A DNA stretch of 64,000 nt. It comes from Paracentrotus lividus. Lineage: Eukaryota > Echinodermata > Echinoidea > Camarodonta > Echinidae. The notes beneath the pieces were generated by a model. It did no database searches, was not told the origin of the DNA, and worked only from the letters and a program-made list of their open reading frames with translations. Below are positions 11,382-21,990 of the stretch, in pieces (the stretch's first letter is position 1; the number at the start of each line of letters is the position of its first letter). The DNA is taken from the NCBI GenBank assembly GCA_940671915.1, contig CALNVZ010001608.1, positions 33,466 to 97,465 of the forward strand, given 5' to 3'. The position numbers and the translations under genes were made by a program.

Positions 11382-11515
11382 CAGATGATTGGTTGTGGAG
11401 CTTGTGTACTCCGAATCTCTCCCAAGTAATATAATTTTTAATTGATACTCACAATTTATGTAACTGCCAAGGAGACCAGACCAGATAGGCTATTCCACAT
11501 ATGGTCATGTGTTAT
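11382..11515 (+). repeat. Fragment of interspersed repeat A
   Basis: Matches 21340-21475 in order: GATGATTGGTTGTGG, TACTCCGAATCTCTC, CAAGTAATATA, TGATACTCA, ATTTATGTAACT, then AGAYCAGATA and TTCCACATAT. This shows dispersion of the family at about 10 kb distance. Confidence 0.65.
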
Positions 11516-11727
11516 GAACTCGCCACCCAAATAGGGTGGTGCTGTTACGCTTTTTGCTATTTGTCAGAATTAATTTGTCAATATTTTCAAAAGTAAGAAA
11601 GTTTATGTAACAAATTTGATCTCATTTTGAAGCTATGTTACTTTGCTAGCTCCCTGTGAAGTTTCATTGTTCTAGGTAACATTCTGGTGGAGTTTCAATG
11701 GTTTAAGTTTAGGGGAGTAGGGGAGGT

Positions 11728-12145
11728 GCCGGAAGCGGAGACGCCTGTACAAAGTCAATGGGAAATTTTGAATTTTGTGGTTGATTTGGGGAAAACTTGA
11801 ATATCTCTGCCAAATTTTGGCTTATGATTATAGATTTGGTACCAAACTAAAGCTTATAAACTGCTTTATACCAGGAAATCACTGAACAATAGGTTTGATG
11901 TTATAATAGTACCCAGGAAGACCCAACAATCATTATTTGACCTAAAAATGTGATGCCTCCTGTACAAAGTCATTAGGAATTAGAGGTATTGTGTTACCAT
12001 TGGGAAAACTGCAATATCTCTGCCAAATTTTAATTATATATGATTGTAAATTTAGCACCAAATTAAAGCTTATAAACTGCTTTATACCATCATATCCATT
12101 AAACAATATGTTTGATGGTGCAACAGTACTGGACAGGACCACCCC
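11728..12145 (+). repeat. ~216-bp tandem duplication, diverged
   Basis: CTGTACAAAGTCA, ATCTCTGCCAAATTTT, TTAAAGCTTATAAACTGCTT and ATACCA repeat in order with ~216 bp offset (11744 and 11960 as anchor). The two copies differ by scattered substitutions. A further CTGTACAAAGTCAATGG-like piece sits at 22470-22490. Confidence 0.75.
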
Positions 12146-12544
12146 CTCATGAATTTGAAAAAGAGCTATTTTTTCAGGGCTAAATTTCAGATCATTATAT
12201 TTTTCTTTCTAAAATTGTAAACCATAATGAATTATACCTTGTTTGAAAGGTCTGAATATTCTATACCAGAATGTAATGATATTTATCATATTTGGGTGAT
12301 TATTGATGACTTGATCATAAAAACAATGAAAATTTAAAAAAATTCTAAATTTCCTGAAATTTGCTTAATAACTTTTTGGTCTTACACCTGGTATAATTTT
12401 TCAATGCAGATTTAGATTCCTTGAGGAATTTCCTTTCAGAAAATGTATAGTTTTGATATAGTAGGGTGTATACTTTTCGAGATACAGGTCCTTGAAGAGA
12501 AAAAAGAGCCTTTTGTAGTCAAATTGGCATGTAACGCAAAAGGC

Positions 12545-12920
12545 GGCGAACTTATAACACACATCCATATACATGTCATCATAACAGCTAGTGATCAATA
12601 TTTGAAGGTAAAATTCAGTTCCAAACACGTAACCTGTGTTCATATGGCAATTACGGTAGATGGCGATATAAACCATGTGCACTGATTTTTAAAAGCAAAA
12701 TGATGTGCTCTACTTCCGGGTCAGCCCAGAAGTATAATTCTATTCCCTTCTACAGTGCTGTCGCTTTCGGTGCCAGCGCTGTCTATAGTTACAATGTAGC
12801 TCTACCCTAGACCGAGGCTGCTCTAGATCTGTCTTCATTGTAGGGCTTACCCCTCTGAGCTGAGGGGTATCAAAGCTATACGATCATGAAGACAGAGCAG
12901 CAAGAGCAGCCTCAGTCTAG
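12545..12920 (+). repeat. Composite repeat A/B, copy 1
   Basis: Contains, in order, TTCCAAACACGTAAC, TGGCGATATAAACC, CTACTTCCGGGTC, then a hairpin CAGTGCTGTCG-CTTTCGG-TGCCAGCGCTGT (12753-12783) and the foldback unit at 12807-12920. The same order occurs at 21480-21931. No protein-coding content is evident; an 80-codon plus frame over its first part is not conserved as protein. Confidence 0.7.
12807..12920. mobile_element. Foldback mini-element B1
   Basis: Left end CTAGACCGAGGCTGCTCT then GTCTTCAT; right end ATGAAGACAGAGCAG then CAGCCTCAGTCTAG, so the two ends are inverted copies about 30 bp long. An inner hairpin CCCCTCTGAG/CTGAGGGG lies between. Same family as 13653-14018 and 21842-21931. 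Confidence 0.7.
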
Positions 12921-13121
12921 CTCTAGATCTACCCTTGAAATACAAAATTTGTCAAAATTTCAAATTTTCCTATAGGACCCTAGTAATTATCCAGCTGTTG
13001 GTAGCATAGGTATCACCAGAAAGTGTGACGAAACACATGTATCCAGTTAGCAGCACGAATCAAAAAACTTGAAAAATGACAGGGGTACGAGTGCAAATGT
13101 ATGATGGAGGTACATTGTACC

Positions 13122-13505
13122 TTAAGCTCGTCTCACACTGTGCGATTTGCTGTGATGCGATTTTGGAGAAAAGTGTTATAATGTTTGATAAGAACATTCA
13201 AACAATGAATTTTCATGCTTTCCAAAGTTCTGGGTATTCCTCTGAATACTAAAATTAAAATTAACGGCGATTGCGAAACCCCTTCTCTGTATAAAATAAA
13301 ATTGTTTCCATATCGCAATGACATCACAGGGATCTTGCGATTTTAAGCTAAATTGAACTTGACTCCAAATTAAAGGCTCGAATTGGAACAAAATTTCGAT
13401 TACAGTGTTCCTGTACGACTTTTACCTCTCATAAGTTTAATGCAAACTGCCATTTGTTCTAAAAATCGCATCGCATCAAATCGCACAGTGTGAGGCGGGC
13501 TTTAG
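13122..13505. mobile_element. MITE with ~40-bp terminal inverted repeats
   Basis: Left TIR includes TCTCACACTGTGCGATTTG then TGATGCGATTTT; right end is its complement (AAAATCGCATCGCATCA, then CAAATCGCACAGTGTGAGG). The length is about 380 bp with no transposase frame. TTAA/TTTA-like flanks suggest a TA-rich target, but the duplication is not clean. Confidence 0.75.
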
Positions 13506-13652
13506 TCCACACACTTTCGTTTTCAACTGCTAAAAAAAATCCAATAATAGAATGCTTTTATTAAAAATTATTCTCTCTATTAAAATGTTGCATGTTCTAG
13601 GGAAAATTTTGCCGGGAAAATCGCTTTGCTTTTGAATAGCAGCGCACACAGA

Positions 13653-14018
13653 GCGCTATAGACCGAGGCTACTCTGTCCTCATCGTAATCCCCTCTGAGG
13701 ACAGAGAGCTTCCATTGCGCGTGCTGTTCAAAAGGCAGTGTACATGGCCGAGTGTGTTTTTCGGTGATCATATTATAGATCTATAAGATGAAAGTTATTG
13801 GACACTTACCACATCTGCAAGTAGATTTTCTTTAGAAATTGTCCTTTTTGATGCCCACCTGTCTTGTTGAAGTTGGGTTTTGGGGGTTTCTGTAAGTTTT
13901 TCCCAAGAAATTTAACAGAGAATACAGCAATGCATTTTAAACAGCTAACGCAAAGGAAGCTCTCTGTCTTCAGAGAGATACGCGATGAAGACAGAGCAGC
14001 CTCGGTCTAGGAGCGCTA
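13653..14018. mobile_element. Foldback element B2 with ~65-bp terminal inverted repeats
   Basis: Sequence 13653-13717 (GCGCTATAGACCGAGGCTAC ... GAGAGCTTCC) is the inverted counterpart of 13951-14018 (GGAAGCTCTCTGTC ... GCCTCGGTCTAGGAGCGCTA). Inside each arm GTCCTCATCG or GTCTTCAT can also pair with GAGGACAG/GAAGACAG, giving hairpins within hairpins. The interior is ~235 bp and non-coding. Confidence 0.75.
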
Positions 14019-14074
14019 CAGCCTTCTGCGCTGGCCGTCTAGCTATCTTGCAAGCAGACAGCATTCTCGACCAC

Positions 14075-14254
14075 GGGTTTATATCGCCATCTATCGTACT
14101 TGCGATATGAACACAGGTTAGGCCTACATGTTAGGCACTGATTTTTGCCTTCGAATATAAATCACTAGCTGTTATGACAACGTAAATATGTGGTAGCTTA
14201 GAGCCTATCTGGTCTGGTATCTTGGGAGTTACATAAATTTAATGTGAGTATCAA
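14075..14254 (-). repeat. Repeat A, inverted fragment
   Basis: The complement matches 12560-12680 and 21420-21570: TATCGCCATCTATCGTAC, TGAACACAGGTTA, CACTGATTTTTGCCTTC, AGCTGTTATGACAACG. It directly abuts the hAT-like element at 14255. Confidence 0.65.
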
Positions 14255-15841
14255 CAGAGCTGCAAAGTCTCACGCATTTTGCGTGAGAATCACACATTTA
14301 AGGCCTGTCTCACAATCTCATGCAGAACACCCACTTTCTCATGCAAAAACAAGACAAAGGTAGAATTGTTATAGATTTTTACCATTTTGGGGCCTCATAA
14401 TTAAAAATCAGCAGTTTTGTTGCGCATCAAGCCGTGCAAGTGTGATGTTTACATGTAGATCGAGGCGATAGTTATATGCAATGATAGCTTTCTACGTGCT
14501 AAAGGTACATTTGTAGCGTACATGTGTGCCTCCTTTGTGTATAAATTAACCCGTTGAGAGCTGGAACCGGGTAACCCGGTTCCCGTCTAACACACTCATG
14601 GACGGGAACCGGGTATACTCGGTTCCCTAATGACCACATCTTTATTACCAAATACCCCTTAAAATTCACCTTTTGTACTACTTTTGTTTAATTTTTGCTA
14701 TACACAGTAGTTAATTTATGAAATGAGCGATATGTTCTAGTGAAAAACATGTCATAAATATTTGACATATTTAATAAAGCTTTTTAAATGTATATATTTC
14801 TCAGGCAATCGGAAAGAATTGCGTCAACCAGTGTATATAAGTGACCATCAGCGATTTTTAGCATTTTCGGTTTCGCTGATCCTCCTTTGTACTACTTTTA
14901 TTGTTAGCCCATGACAATTCAATGGGTCAGCGCAAGGTATGAGTGATTTTCTAACATGGGCGTGCACACACAAAAACCTGGATGTATCTGGAGAAATAAA
15001 GAAGTATCGATCGGTGGCTTAGCTGAGAAGAAAACTATTCTTTAAAATTAGAGAACGGGTCGATATCTAACCTAAATGACTAACAATATCTACATGTATC
15101 TAACCCTGCAATTCGTACATCAAAAGAAGAGGATATAGGGCTTAGTTTAAAGTTTGAGAGAATTGAAAAGAAAAGAGTAAAGAGAGAGTGTGTTAAAGGA
15201 TCAAGTCGGCAACCAAAGGACTGGAATTCATTTTTGTTCCCTTTGCAACTATATAGGTTCATCTTAGGCCATGGTATTAGAAAATTCAATACATTCAATA
15301 AGAGATCTTTAAATAGGGATAACACTAAAATAGCAATCCTTTGTTCACCTTGTCCAGACTCATTAGGGTATAAAACATTTTCTTTCAGGCCAAGACAAAA
15401 TACTCAGATTACAAAGCGGAGGAATGTTTTTCTTGTAGTAATATTGAGTTTGACATGGGAATGTAGAATATTCAATCATGTAGTGATAATGGGCAATTGA
15501 GAACCGAGAACACCAAACACATTACAGAAAATATTATATATTTGAAGGAAAAAAAAAAATCAAGGTTCATTTCTAGTGTCCATTACCAGCGTGCGACCAG
15601 GCTACGCATGAGCGATTTAACCAGAGCCCGCACGCGCGGACAGGGTTGTCTCTTTTTTAATCTCGTCTCGGGGTAATGACATCAGGCCAAACAATTTCGT
15701 CGTCAAGGAGTTAATACTGCGCACGCGCACATATGGTAATGCGCGTCGCGTGCGCACTCCTTTCAAATAAGATGCAAATGCAGATAGACGCTGAGTCATG
15801 AAAATCTCACGCAAATTTGTTTTTAAAACTTGGCATCTCTG
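14255..15841. mobile_element. hAT-like non-autonomous element, split by a piggyBac-like insertion
   Basis: Left end CAGAGCTGCAAAGTCTCACG (14255), right end AACTTGGCATCTCTG (to 15841); the complement of the right end is CAGAGATGCCAAGTT. CAGRG-type ends are characteristic of hAT transposons. Its sequence up to 14520 and from 15790 aligns with the compact copy at 21991-22301. The material between is a separate insertion (14546-15714) with a short extra flank. No transposase frame is seen, and no matching 8-bp flanking duplication. Confidence 0.7.
14546..15714. mobile_element. piggyBac-like element flanked by TTAA
   Basis: TTAA at 14546-14549 is followed by CCCGTTGAGAGCTGG; the other end reads CGTCAAGGAG then TTAA at 15711-15714, giving TTAA-CTCCTTGACG in complement. 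TTAA target duplication and CCCxTTGAxxx ends are the piggyBac signature. Hairpin GGAACCGGGTAACCCGGTTCC lies just inside the left end (14562-14582), followed by GACGGGAACCGGG. The ~1.17 kb length is too short for a transposase; 81- and 88-codon frames inside are not recognisable. Confidence 0.65.
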
Positions 15842-18084
15842 CTAGCTCTGTAATTGAACAAAGTGACAAGAAATACCTCAGGATTGCAGAAATTAAAAAG
15901 GATATTTGCAAGTTTTGGCGGAGCTGAGCTCCCAGAAGTAGGTCTGATAGCGATGACGTGCGCCCTCTCTCTGGAAAAGCGAAGGCACCTACATTGTAGA
16001 TCTACGTTTTCATGCTAGTCAAATGGCAGCCCGTACACTTTGTGTACGCCTACAGGCTGCCACAGTAAGTCTAGATCTAGATCTAGGCAGGCCTAGGCTT
16101 AACCGACCAGCCCCCGTCGCAAAGCGACGGGAACTGACAAGTCAGTAGACATTTTTGGTGAAGGTTTGAAAATATCTAGATTCTATACATGACCAAAAAT
16201 TTTGTGGTAAAAAATACCTTATTTGAATTTATACTCATATTCAATCAAATCTTTGAAGTTTTTCCTCAAATTGGTGACATCTGCAAATGTTTCACATGAA
16301 GTAATTAACTAATAATGAAGAAAAATACAGGAAAATTGAGTCCATCCACGTATATTTCTCCGTGCGTGCGCTGTTCAATTAGGTCTTCGCCACAGAGTTA
16401 AATATGTCTTCGCACAGTAAAATGATGTCATAGAAAAATGGCAGCGATGGCACCAACACTATGAGAAGAGACAAGGCCAACAGAAAATTCATTTTGGTAA
16501 GTCAAAAAGCTCTTTAATAATTCAGTTTCATAACGGCCGTGTCGTGAAATATCATACATGCGGTTGAGTTACATTTTAACATTAGATTCATCATATTGAC
16601 AAGTATAATTACTGGATTGCTGGTTGTTTCACTGTAAATGGGGGTGGTGAAATTAAGTACAGCCCCGTCGCCCTCGGCAATAGGCCTAAAAGTTAGGCCT
16701 ATAGGGCCTAAAGTTAGATCTAACTTAGTTAGGTTTTGTCTTCTGGAAAAATTTCAAATCAAAATCATGAAAAAAAATAACAACAAGACACTGATTTTTT
16801 TTCCCTTCCCCGCCCAAAAACGTGGGGGGAAAATGTCAGAAATTGGACTTTGAAAAAATAATTTTTCATCCAACATGTCCAAGAAGAGAGAAAGAAAACT
16901 AAAAATGTGTCCCTGCCTATTGAGTTATAGCCAGGGGGGCGTTTCACGAAACCGTCATAAGTCTAACTTCTTGACTAAATCGGAGATATCGTGAACAACT
17001 TGTCCACAAGCGGGTTCCACGAAGCCCTCTCTGACATGATCGAGGACAACAAGCTGACTAAATACTTATGACAGCTCCGAACCTGTCATATCTTTTGGAG
17101 AGCGCTGATACGTCAATCAAACGCAATTTATGGCAAGCGATCGGTTTGGGCGATTTGTATTTGCTGCGACAATCTTGATTTTCTCATTTTTGTTCATACG
17201 AAATGTGACAACCTCAGGATTTTGGTTAATATGCAGAAAATAAATGTTTGTTAACAATTGAGTGCTTTTTATATTCAATAAAGAAATAATATCTAGACTC
17301 TAACTGTTAGTAATATATCCAATCAAGAAATAATATTGAGTAAATTGCAAAAGCATTATTTAGCCTACCATAAAGCTATTTAAAGAGACCCGCAGAGACT
17401 ACGTTGGTAGTTAAAATCGATCTATTAGTCCCGAAATAAGTAGATCTACTTTTGAATAGATTTTTAAAAATTACAATGCACTATTGATTTCTTTTTGTCA
17501 GCAAACAGAAAATTTATGAAAAAAAACCTCAATCTAGCTCCATTAACGTTAGTCTATACATAGAAGGTCTAGAAGGTCTACATAATTTTATGAGTTTTCA
17601 TAGGCCTAGATCTAGGGCCTACTGTTATTGACCAATTTTATCACATCAATTTTCGATAATAGGCCTAGGCCTAGATCTAGATCTAGAGAAAGTCTATTGA
17701 AAATTTTGCTAAACCACAATTTCTAAATATCAGCAAAACCGTGATTAAGGCCATTACTCGATGACATCATCTCCGATAATATCGATATTACAAGTTGTCT
17801 AGCTTAGCTTGGAATTACTGCGGCAGCCCGTACACTTCGTGTACGGGCTGCGAGTTATTAGCATCAAAACATGAGGTGCCTTCCCTTTTCCAGACAAGAA
17901 TGTCAAAATTATGGAATAAAAGATGGACAAACCTATTTTATATATTAGTTTATGTACTTACAATACTAGCCGGATGTCTATCCTCATTTTTTGTGATGAT
18001 CATATTTAAAGCAAAAAAAATGGCATCAGAATTGCTGTTACAGTGTTGTTAAATGAGTCACATTCGCGGTGATTAGTTTGCAAC
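15842..18084. other. No gene recognised; AGATCT/AGGCCT-rich, with GC-rich hairpins
   Basis: Contains hairpins at 16028-16062 (GCAGCCCGTACAC/GGCTGC type), 16112-16130 (CCCGTCGC-AAA-GCGACGGG) and 17822-17852, and clusters of TAGGCCTAGATCTAG-like words (16070-16100, 17600-17690). A splice-donor-like TTTTG|GTAAGTC at 16497 follows a short ATG frame but is unsupported. A weak inverted-repeat element may lie at 16934-17072 (GTCATAAGT ... ACTTATGAC). Confidence 0.35.
17822..17850. repeat. Perfect 13-bp-arm hairpin with TTCG-type loop
   Basis: Arm GCAGCCCGTACAC, then TTC/G, then GTGTACGGGCTGC. If transcribed, it folds to a stem closed by an extra-stable UUCG-like loop. A degraded relative is at 16028-16062. 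Confidence 0.8.
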
Positions 18085-18236
18085 ACGCATGCGCGACATC
18101 GGAAGCAGCTATATACTCTACACGCTAGTATTTTGACAGAGATCGGAGGAGACTCTGAAATGGACTGGAAAATACAAGATTTCTTCAAGTGCACAAAATT
18201 TTTTAGGAATATCTGATTTGCATCTAGTCTGTTTAG
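18085..18236 (+). promoter_or_regulatory. Candidate core promoter and untranslated first exon
   Basis: Seen in order: GCATGCGCG (18087, NRF1-like), CGGAAG (18100, ETS-like), TATATAC (18110, TATA-like), then ~120 bp ending TTTAG|GTAAGTGA, a strong splice donor at 18236/18237. An 18-codon ATG frame (18160-18216) inside ends before the donor, so the exon would be untranslated. This spacing is what an animal promoter with a 5' exon looks like, but no downstream exon is seen; chance is possible. Confidence 0.25.
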
Positions 18237-18830
18237 GTAAGTGACATTAAATGAATTATATTTTTGCTATATTTTACCAATTCTTAGTGGTATTTTAACC
18301 ATTCCAAATCGCACTTTAAAATTTTTGAAGGGTTTCTTGCAGCGTCCCGGGGCTAAGCTTGGAACAGCTCCGTGTAACCGACTTAGTAAGATTGGAGCTA
18401 ACTCAAACAGTGCCTAACGTTAACTGTAGATCTACTCTGTAGATCTAGATCTCTAGATGTAAGTTACATTGTACTATGTAGTTTACTACGACTAGCCCGC
18501 ACACGAGCCGCCACTTCGTGGCAGCGTCCTGGGGCTACATTGTAGTTAGCAGTTAGGCCTAGATTCTACATGTAGGATGGGGGTCCGTTGTCCGGACACT
18601 TAAGCAGATAAAAACATCATCTTTTGCTCTGATTTTCTCAAAATTTGTGCAGTAAATAGCAAAAATATTTCTGAATATTTGTGCTTTGTTATATTGTTTG
18701 ATATTATTTTTTATAAAGTAGCTCTGTGATTTTACGCATCGTGGTTGGTCAAAACGCGTCACGTGTGCATGCTGAATTTTCGATGCAAAGCACCGGTCAC
18801 TTACACTTATGCATCGGTCAACTATAGTGA

Positions 18831-18870
18831 CCTTGCACCGCGGAGGGGCCCTTGCACCGCGGAGGGGCCC
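18831..18870. repeat. 19-bp direct duplication
   Basis: CTTGCACCGCGGAGGGGCC occurs twice in tandem. Confidence 0.9.
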
Positions 18871-19479
18871 TATACGGCGGAAGCTCACTCCAGTTGACCG
18901 CACGATTTTCTGCCTGTTTTTAAAAATAAAATACACATTTATACATTTAAATATTGGGTAACCAAAAAATGATGTTTAGCCTATATCTGTACATTATATG
19001 CTATTTTTTAAGCTCTAAAATCATGATACCTATTATAAATAACTGGGGAAAACCTCACCGCTTGCGGTGGATCTGCTCTTCCGTGGATCTTGCAGGAAAG
19101 AGAATTTCTCTTGAGAGCATTAGTCTCGTATATATGTGTCTTAATTTTATCACTCATGCGATTAAAACAAGCAATGAAATTTGATTTGTTTCAATACGAG
19201 ATTTGTTTGATAAATTGATCTGCACAGTTTTCTATTTACCTCCCCCCCCTCATCGGGAAGTTTCAACTTTTTCTCTGTCGTTACCCGGTAATCCTTTTCT
19301 TCTCCTCTCTCCCCCCTCCCCTCTTTCTCTTTTCTCTTTTTATCCTGTTACCTTTTTTTCTGCAACCGATGGACTTTTTACACTTCGGAGGAAAAAACTT
19401 TGCATGGATGTGTCGGCACGTTCAAGGGTGCCCCGCAGCCAGCCTTCATCCCCCCTCCCTCCCCTCCTGCCCTTGCCCC

Positions 19480-19990
19480 TGCCAAGAAAAAAAAAAAAAA
19501 AAAAAAAGAAAAAGGCGGATTTGCCGCGACTTTAATTTAAATTTAACTGTGGACAAAATAAAAAATAAAAAAATGAAAAAATTAAACCTAGGTATAACGG
19601 CCCCACCCCTGAAAAAAAAAAAAAAAAAATGAAAGAGAAGCAAGAAGGGGAAATGAAAAAAAAAAAATAGGGAAAATGAAGTGGGCGAAGCCGCGCCAGA
19701 TTTACCTCTATGCCAATACCTACTGGACAAAAGGCAAAATAAAATTTAAGCACCCCTAGACCCCCCGCCCCAAAGAAAAAAAAAACAAGAGAAAGAAAAA
19801 TTAAAGGGAAATAAAAGACCATGCTAATGCCGAGTTTACAATTAATGAATGGCAAAAAAAAATTACCTAACCCCTCCCGCCCCCCCGTACAAAAAAAATA
19901 AAAAAAAATAACAACAACAAAAAAAAAAAAGACAAATTGGGGGAAGGAGACCGGCGCCGATTTACGTACAGTGAATGTTTACACCCATAT
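19480..19990. repeat. A-rich degenerate tandem array, ~170-190 bp period
   Basis: Each unit combines an A run (up to ~20), a 'GGCGGATTTGCCGCG / GCCGCGCCAGATTTACC / GGCGCCGATTTACG' block and a C-rich block (CCCCACCCC, CCCCCCGCCCC, CCCTCCCGCCCCCC). The long open frames here on both strands are low-complexity and not genes. Confidence 0.6.
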
Positions 19991-20845
19991 GACTATACTT
20001 AATGACCTTTATATGATGGGCCCCCCAAAAATTACACCTACACTACCCCCCCTCCTCCCCGGACCTTTATGAGCAAAAGAAATCTCATTTACCTCCCCCA
20101 CCTAACCCCTCCACCATCGATTTGTCCCCCGTGAAAAGAAAAAAATAATTGATGCTGCATGACAGGGGGAGAAACTCGGTGTACCACAATCAGATCCGAA
20201 TTTTGCCCGCCCCCCGCCATCCGCACTCATTGAGGAACTTCGTATAAAATCTATTCAATAAAACATCATCTAGTCTGTGAGCGGAAGAAAGTAGTCCTTA
20301 ATGAGGGTCAAGTGATTCCGCGGTCAATCTTGTTTACTATTCAGATAAACTAACATGTCCATTACAAGTATAGTCAATAACAAAAAATTCTCATAATATT
20401 CTAATGCTTTATTGAAGGGTTCTGTCCTCTTTATATTCAAGCTCTTAGCTGCAGCCCTCAACGTCGCTGTCAACGTTATATTAAGCATGTGTGCGCGCCT
20501 CGCAAGCTCGATCTCACTCATAGCAATGTGGTTGAAAGGAGAATAAAAGACTTCAAGATTTCATCATTTTGAAATGTTCCGTACTTCTACTCCACTCATA
20601 GAGAGATTTCATGTTATACGATCAGGTGAGTGTAAAATCAATTAAATTATAATGAACATTTAGTTAATATGATAATTAAATTAGGAATCGGTGGCCGCCG
20701 ATGCAAAAATGCTTCGATCTGTTCCAAGTTAGGTTTGCACGCATATGTGAGCACCGGCGTGCATTTTGCGGCGCAAAAAAGTGATAACACATACATCCGG
20801 GTCTTTTTCCGTGTCTTGTTTACTTTCTTGGATGACGATCGTGAT

Positions 20846-20922
20846 GTAGATCTTGAGCTACTTACCAAAAATTCCAAGGGATAATCCCTTGGAAATTTTT
20901 TGGTAAGTAACTCAAGATCTAC
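20846..20922. repeat. Long palindrome at centre of repeat D
   Basis: GTAGATCTTGAGCTACTTAC then CAAAAATTCCAAGGGAT faces ATCCCTTGGAAATTTTTTGG then TAAGTAACTCAAGATCTAC; arms ~37 bp with almost no loop. The inverted copy (29107-29180) retains it with several differences, so it is an old feature of the family. Confidence 0.85.
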
Positions 20923-21339
20923 TAGAGCTAGCAGAATGTCGCAATTTTATAAAAGCGTTAAGACACTTCCCTGTATTGTGTGATTAAACGTAAATGCAGT
21001 GATCGCTCGATGCTTCGGATGGGGCGCTGCTGCACACTCGCCTGCGGCTCGTTGCAGCGCGACCCCTATCCAAAGCTATCTCGCGGTGCACTGCATTCAC
21101 CGCTAATGCACGCTCGGGCGTGTGTTAATGCTATACAAACGATTAAATATTGATCACAAAGCTTCTAAAATTGCTGTTTTGTCCGGACAAACAACGCGTC
21201 CGGACATGCAACAACCGGGTATACTTGTAGATTAGCATGGTTAGAGGGGGTAGCCTGGCCGGTTGGTCCTAGGGAATTAACAGTTAAGTTAGGCCTAGAT
21301 CTAAAACTGATCAGTCCCCGTCGCGAAGCGACGGGAACT

Positions 21340-21931
21340 GACGGATGATTAGTTGTGGGGCTGGTATACCCCGAATCTCTCACAAGTAATATATTTTTTT
21401 AAAAATGATACTCATATTGAATTTATGTAACTTCCAAGAATACAAGAGCAGATATGTTCTTCCACATATTTATGTTGTCATAACAATGAGTGATTGATAT
21501 TTGAAGGCAAAAATCAGTTCCAAACACGTAACTTGTGTTCGTATCGCAGGTACGGTACATGGCGATATAGACCCCCGGTCGCGAGCGCCGTCTGCTAGCA
21601 AGCTAGCTAGGCGGCTAGAGCAGGCGGCTCTAGCGGGCCGTATGCGCTGCTGTTCAAAAGCACAGCGATTTTTTCTACTTCCGGGTCGACCCTTCAAAAA
21701 GGTCACCAATCAATATTCAACGTAAATGAGCAAATCCCTTCTACAGCGCTGTCGCCTTCGGCGCCAGCGCTGTCTATAGTTAGCCTAGATCTAGCCTACG
21801 GCTTACTGAATACTGTTGAGTGTTTTTAGGCAATCTCATGATCTAGACCGAGGCTGCTCTGTCTTCATCGGCAGCCCCCGGCCGTATCCCTCAGAGGGGC
21901 CGCCCGATGAGGACAGAGCAGCCTCGGTCTA
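21340..21931 (+). repeat. Composite repeat A/B, copy 2
   Basis: Preceded by hairpin CCCGTCGC-GAA-GCGACGGG (21316-21334). Then repeat A (to ~21570), a GC-rich stretch with nested GCTAGCAAGCTAGCTAGGCG words, CTACTTCCGGGTC (21677), hairpin ACAGCGCTGTCGCC-TTC-GGCGCCAGCGCTGT (21742-21773) and foldback B3 (21842-21931). The order matches 12545-12920. Confidence 0.7.
21842..21931. mobile_element. Foldback mini-element B3
   Basis: Ends TCTAGACCGAGGCTGCTC/TGTCTTCATCGG and CCGATGAGGACAGAGCAG/CCTCGGTCTA are inverted copies (~27 bp, one mismatch at the loop side). The interior is ~35 bp, GC-rich. Confidence 0.8.
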
Positions 21932-21990
21932 ACTGTTAACTTGTTAGACCTAGATTCCTCTATCATGTCTAGGGCCTATATATCTATAGG

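Larger units (their letters stand above)
18797..20749. mobile_element. 1,953-bp insertion with 8-bp target duplication AGCACCGG
   Basis: AGCACCGG at 18789-18796 is repeated at 20750-20757, and the paralogous repeat at ~29265-30040 shows the uninterrupted target (AGCACTGG on the complement, once its own insert is removed). The insert starts TCACTTACAC and ends GCATATGTG; a short CACTTA/CATATG resemblance of ends is weak. It carries the purine-rich tandem array 19480-19990 and no recognisable protein. An 8-bp duplication would fit hAT-type insertion. Confidence 0.65.
18690..21135 (+). repeat. Interspersed repeat D, copy 1, split by a 1.95 kb insertion
   Basis: 18690-18796 (AGCTCTGTGATTTTACGCAT, GTTGGTCAAAACGCGTCACG, GTGCATGCTGAATTTTCGAT) and 20750-21060 (GTGCATTTTGCGGCGCAAAA, GTCTTGTTTACTTTCTTGGA, central palindrome, ATGCAGTGATCGCTCGATGC) are both found in one inverted copy at 28612-30130. 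A third fragment is at 24748-24816. No coding content. Confidence 0.75.
18573..21234 (+). mobile_element. TGTCCGGACA element (family C), copy 1, holding nested insertions
   Basis: Left end TAGGATGGGGGTCCGTTG then TCCGGACAC; right end TTTTGTCCGGACAAACAACG, CGTCCGGACA, CAACCGGGTATAC. Left part 18573-18690 matches 22304-22440; right part 21145-21234 matches 22565-22677 (ATATTGATCACAAAGC). Between them sits repeat D (18690-~21135). Simple copies at 24349-24596 and 34137-34369 are ~240 bp. Confidence 0.7.
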
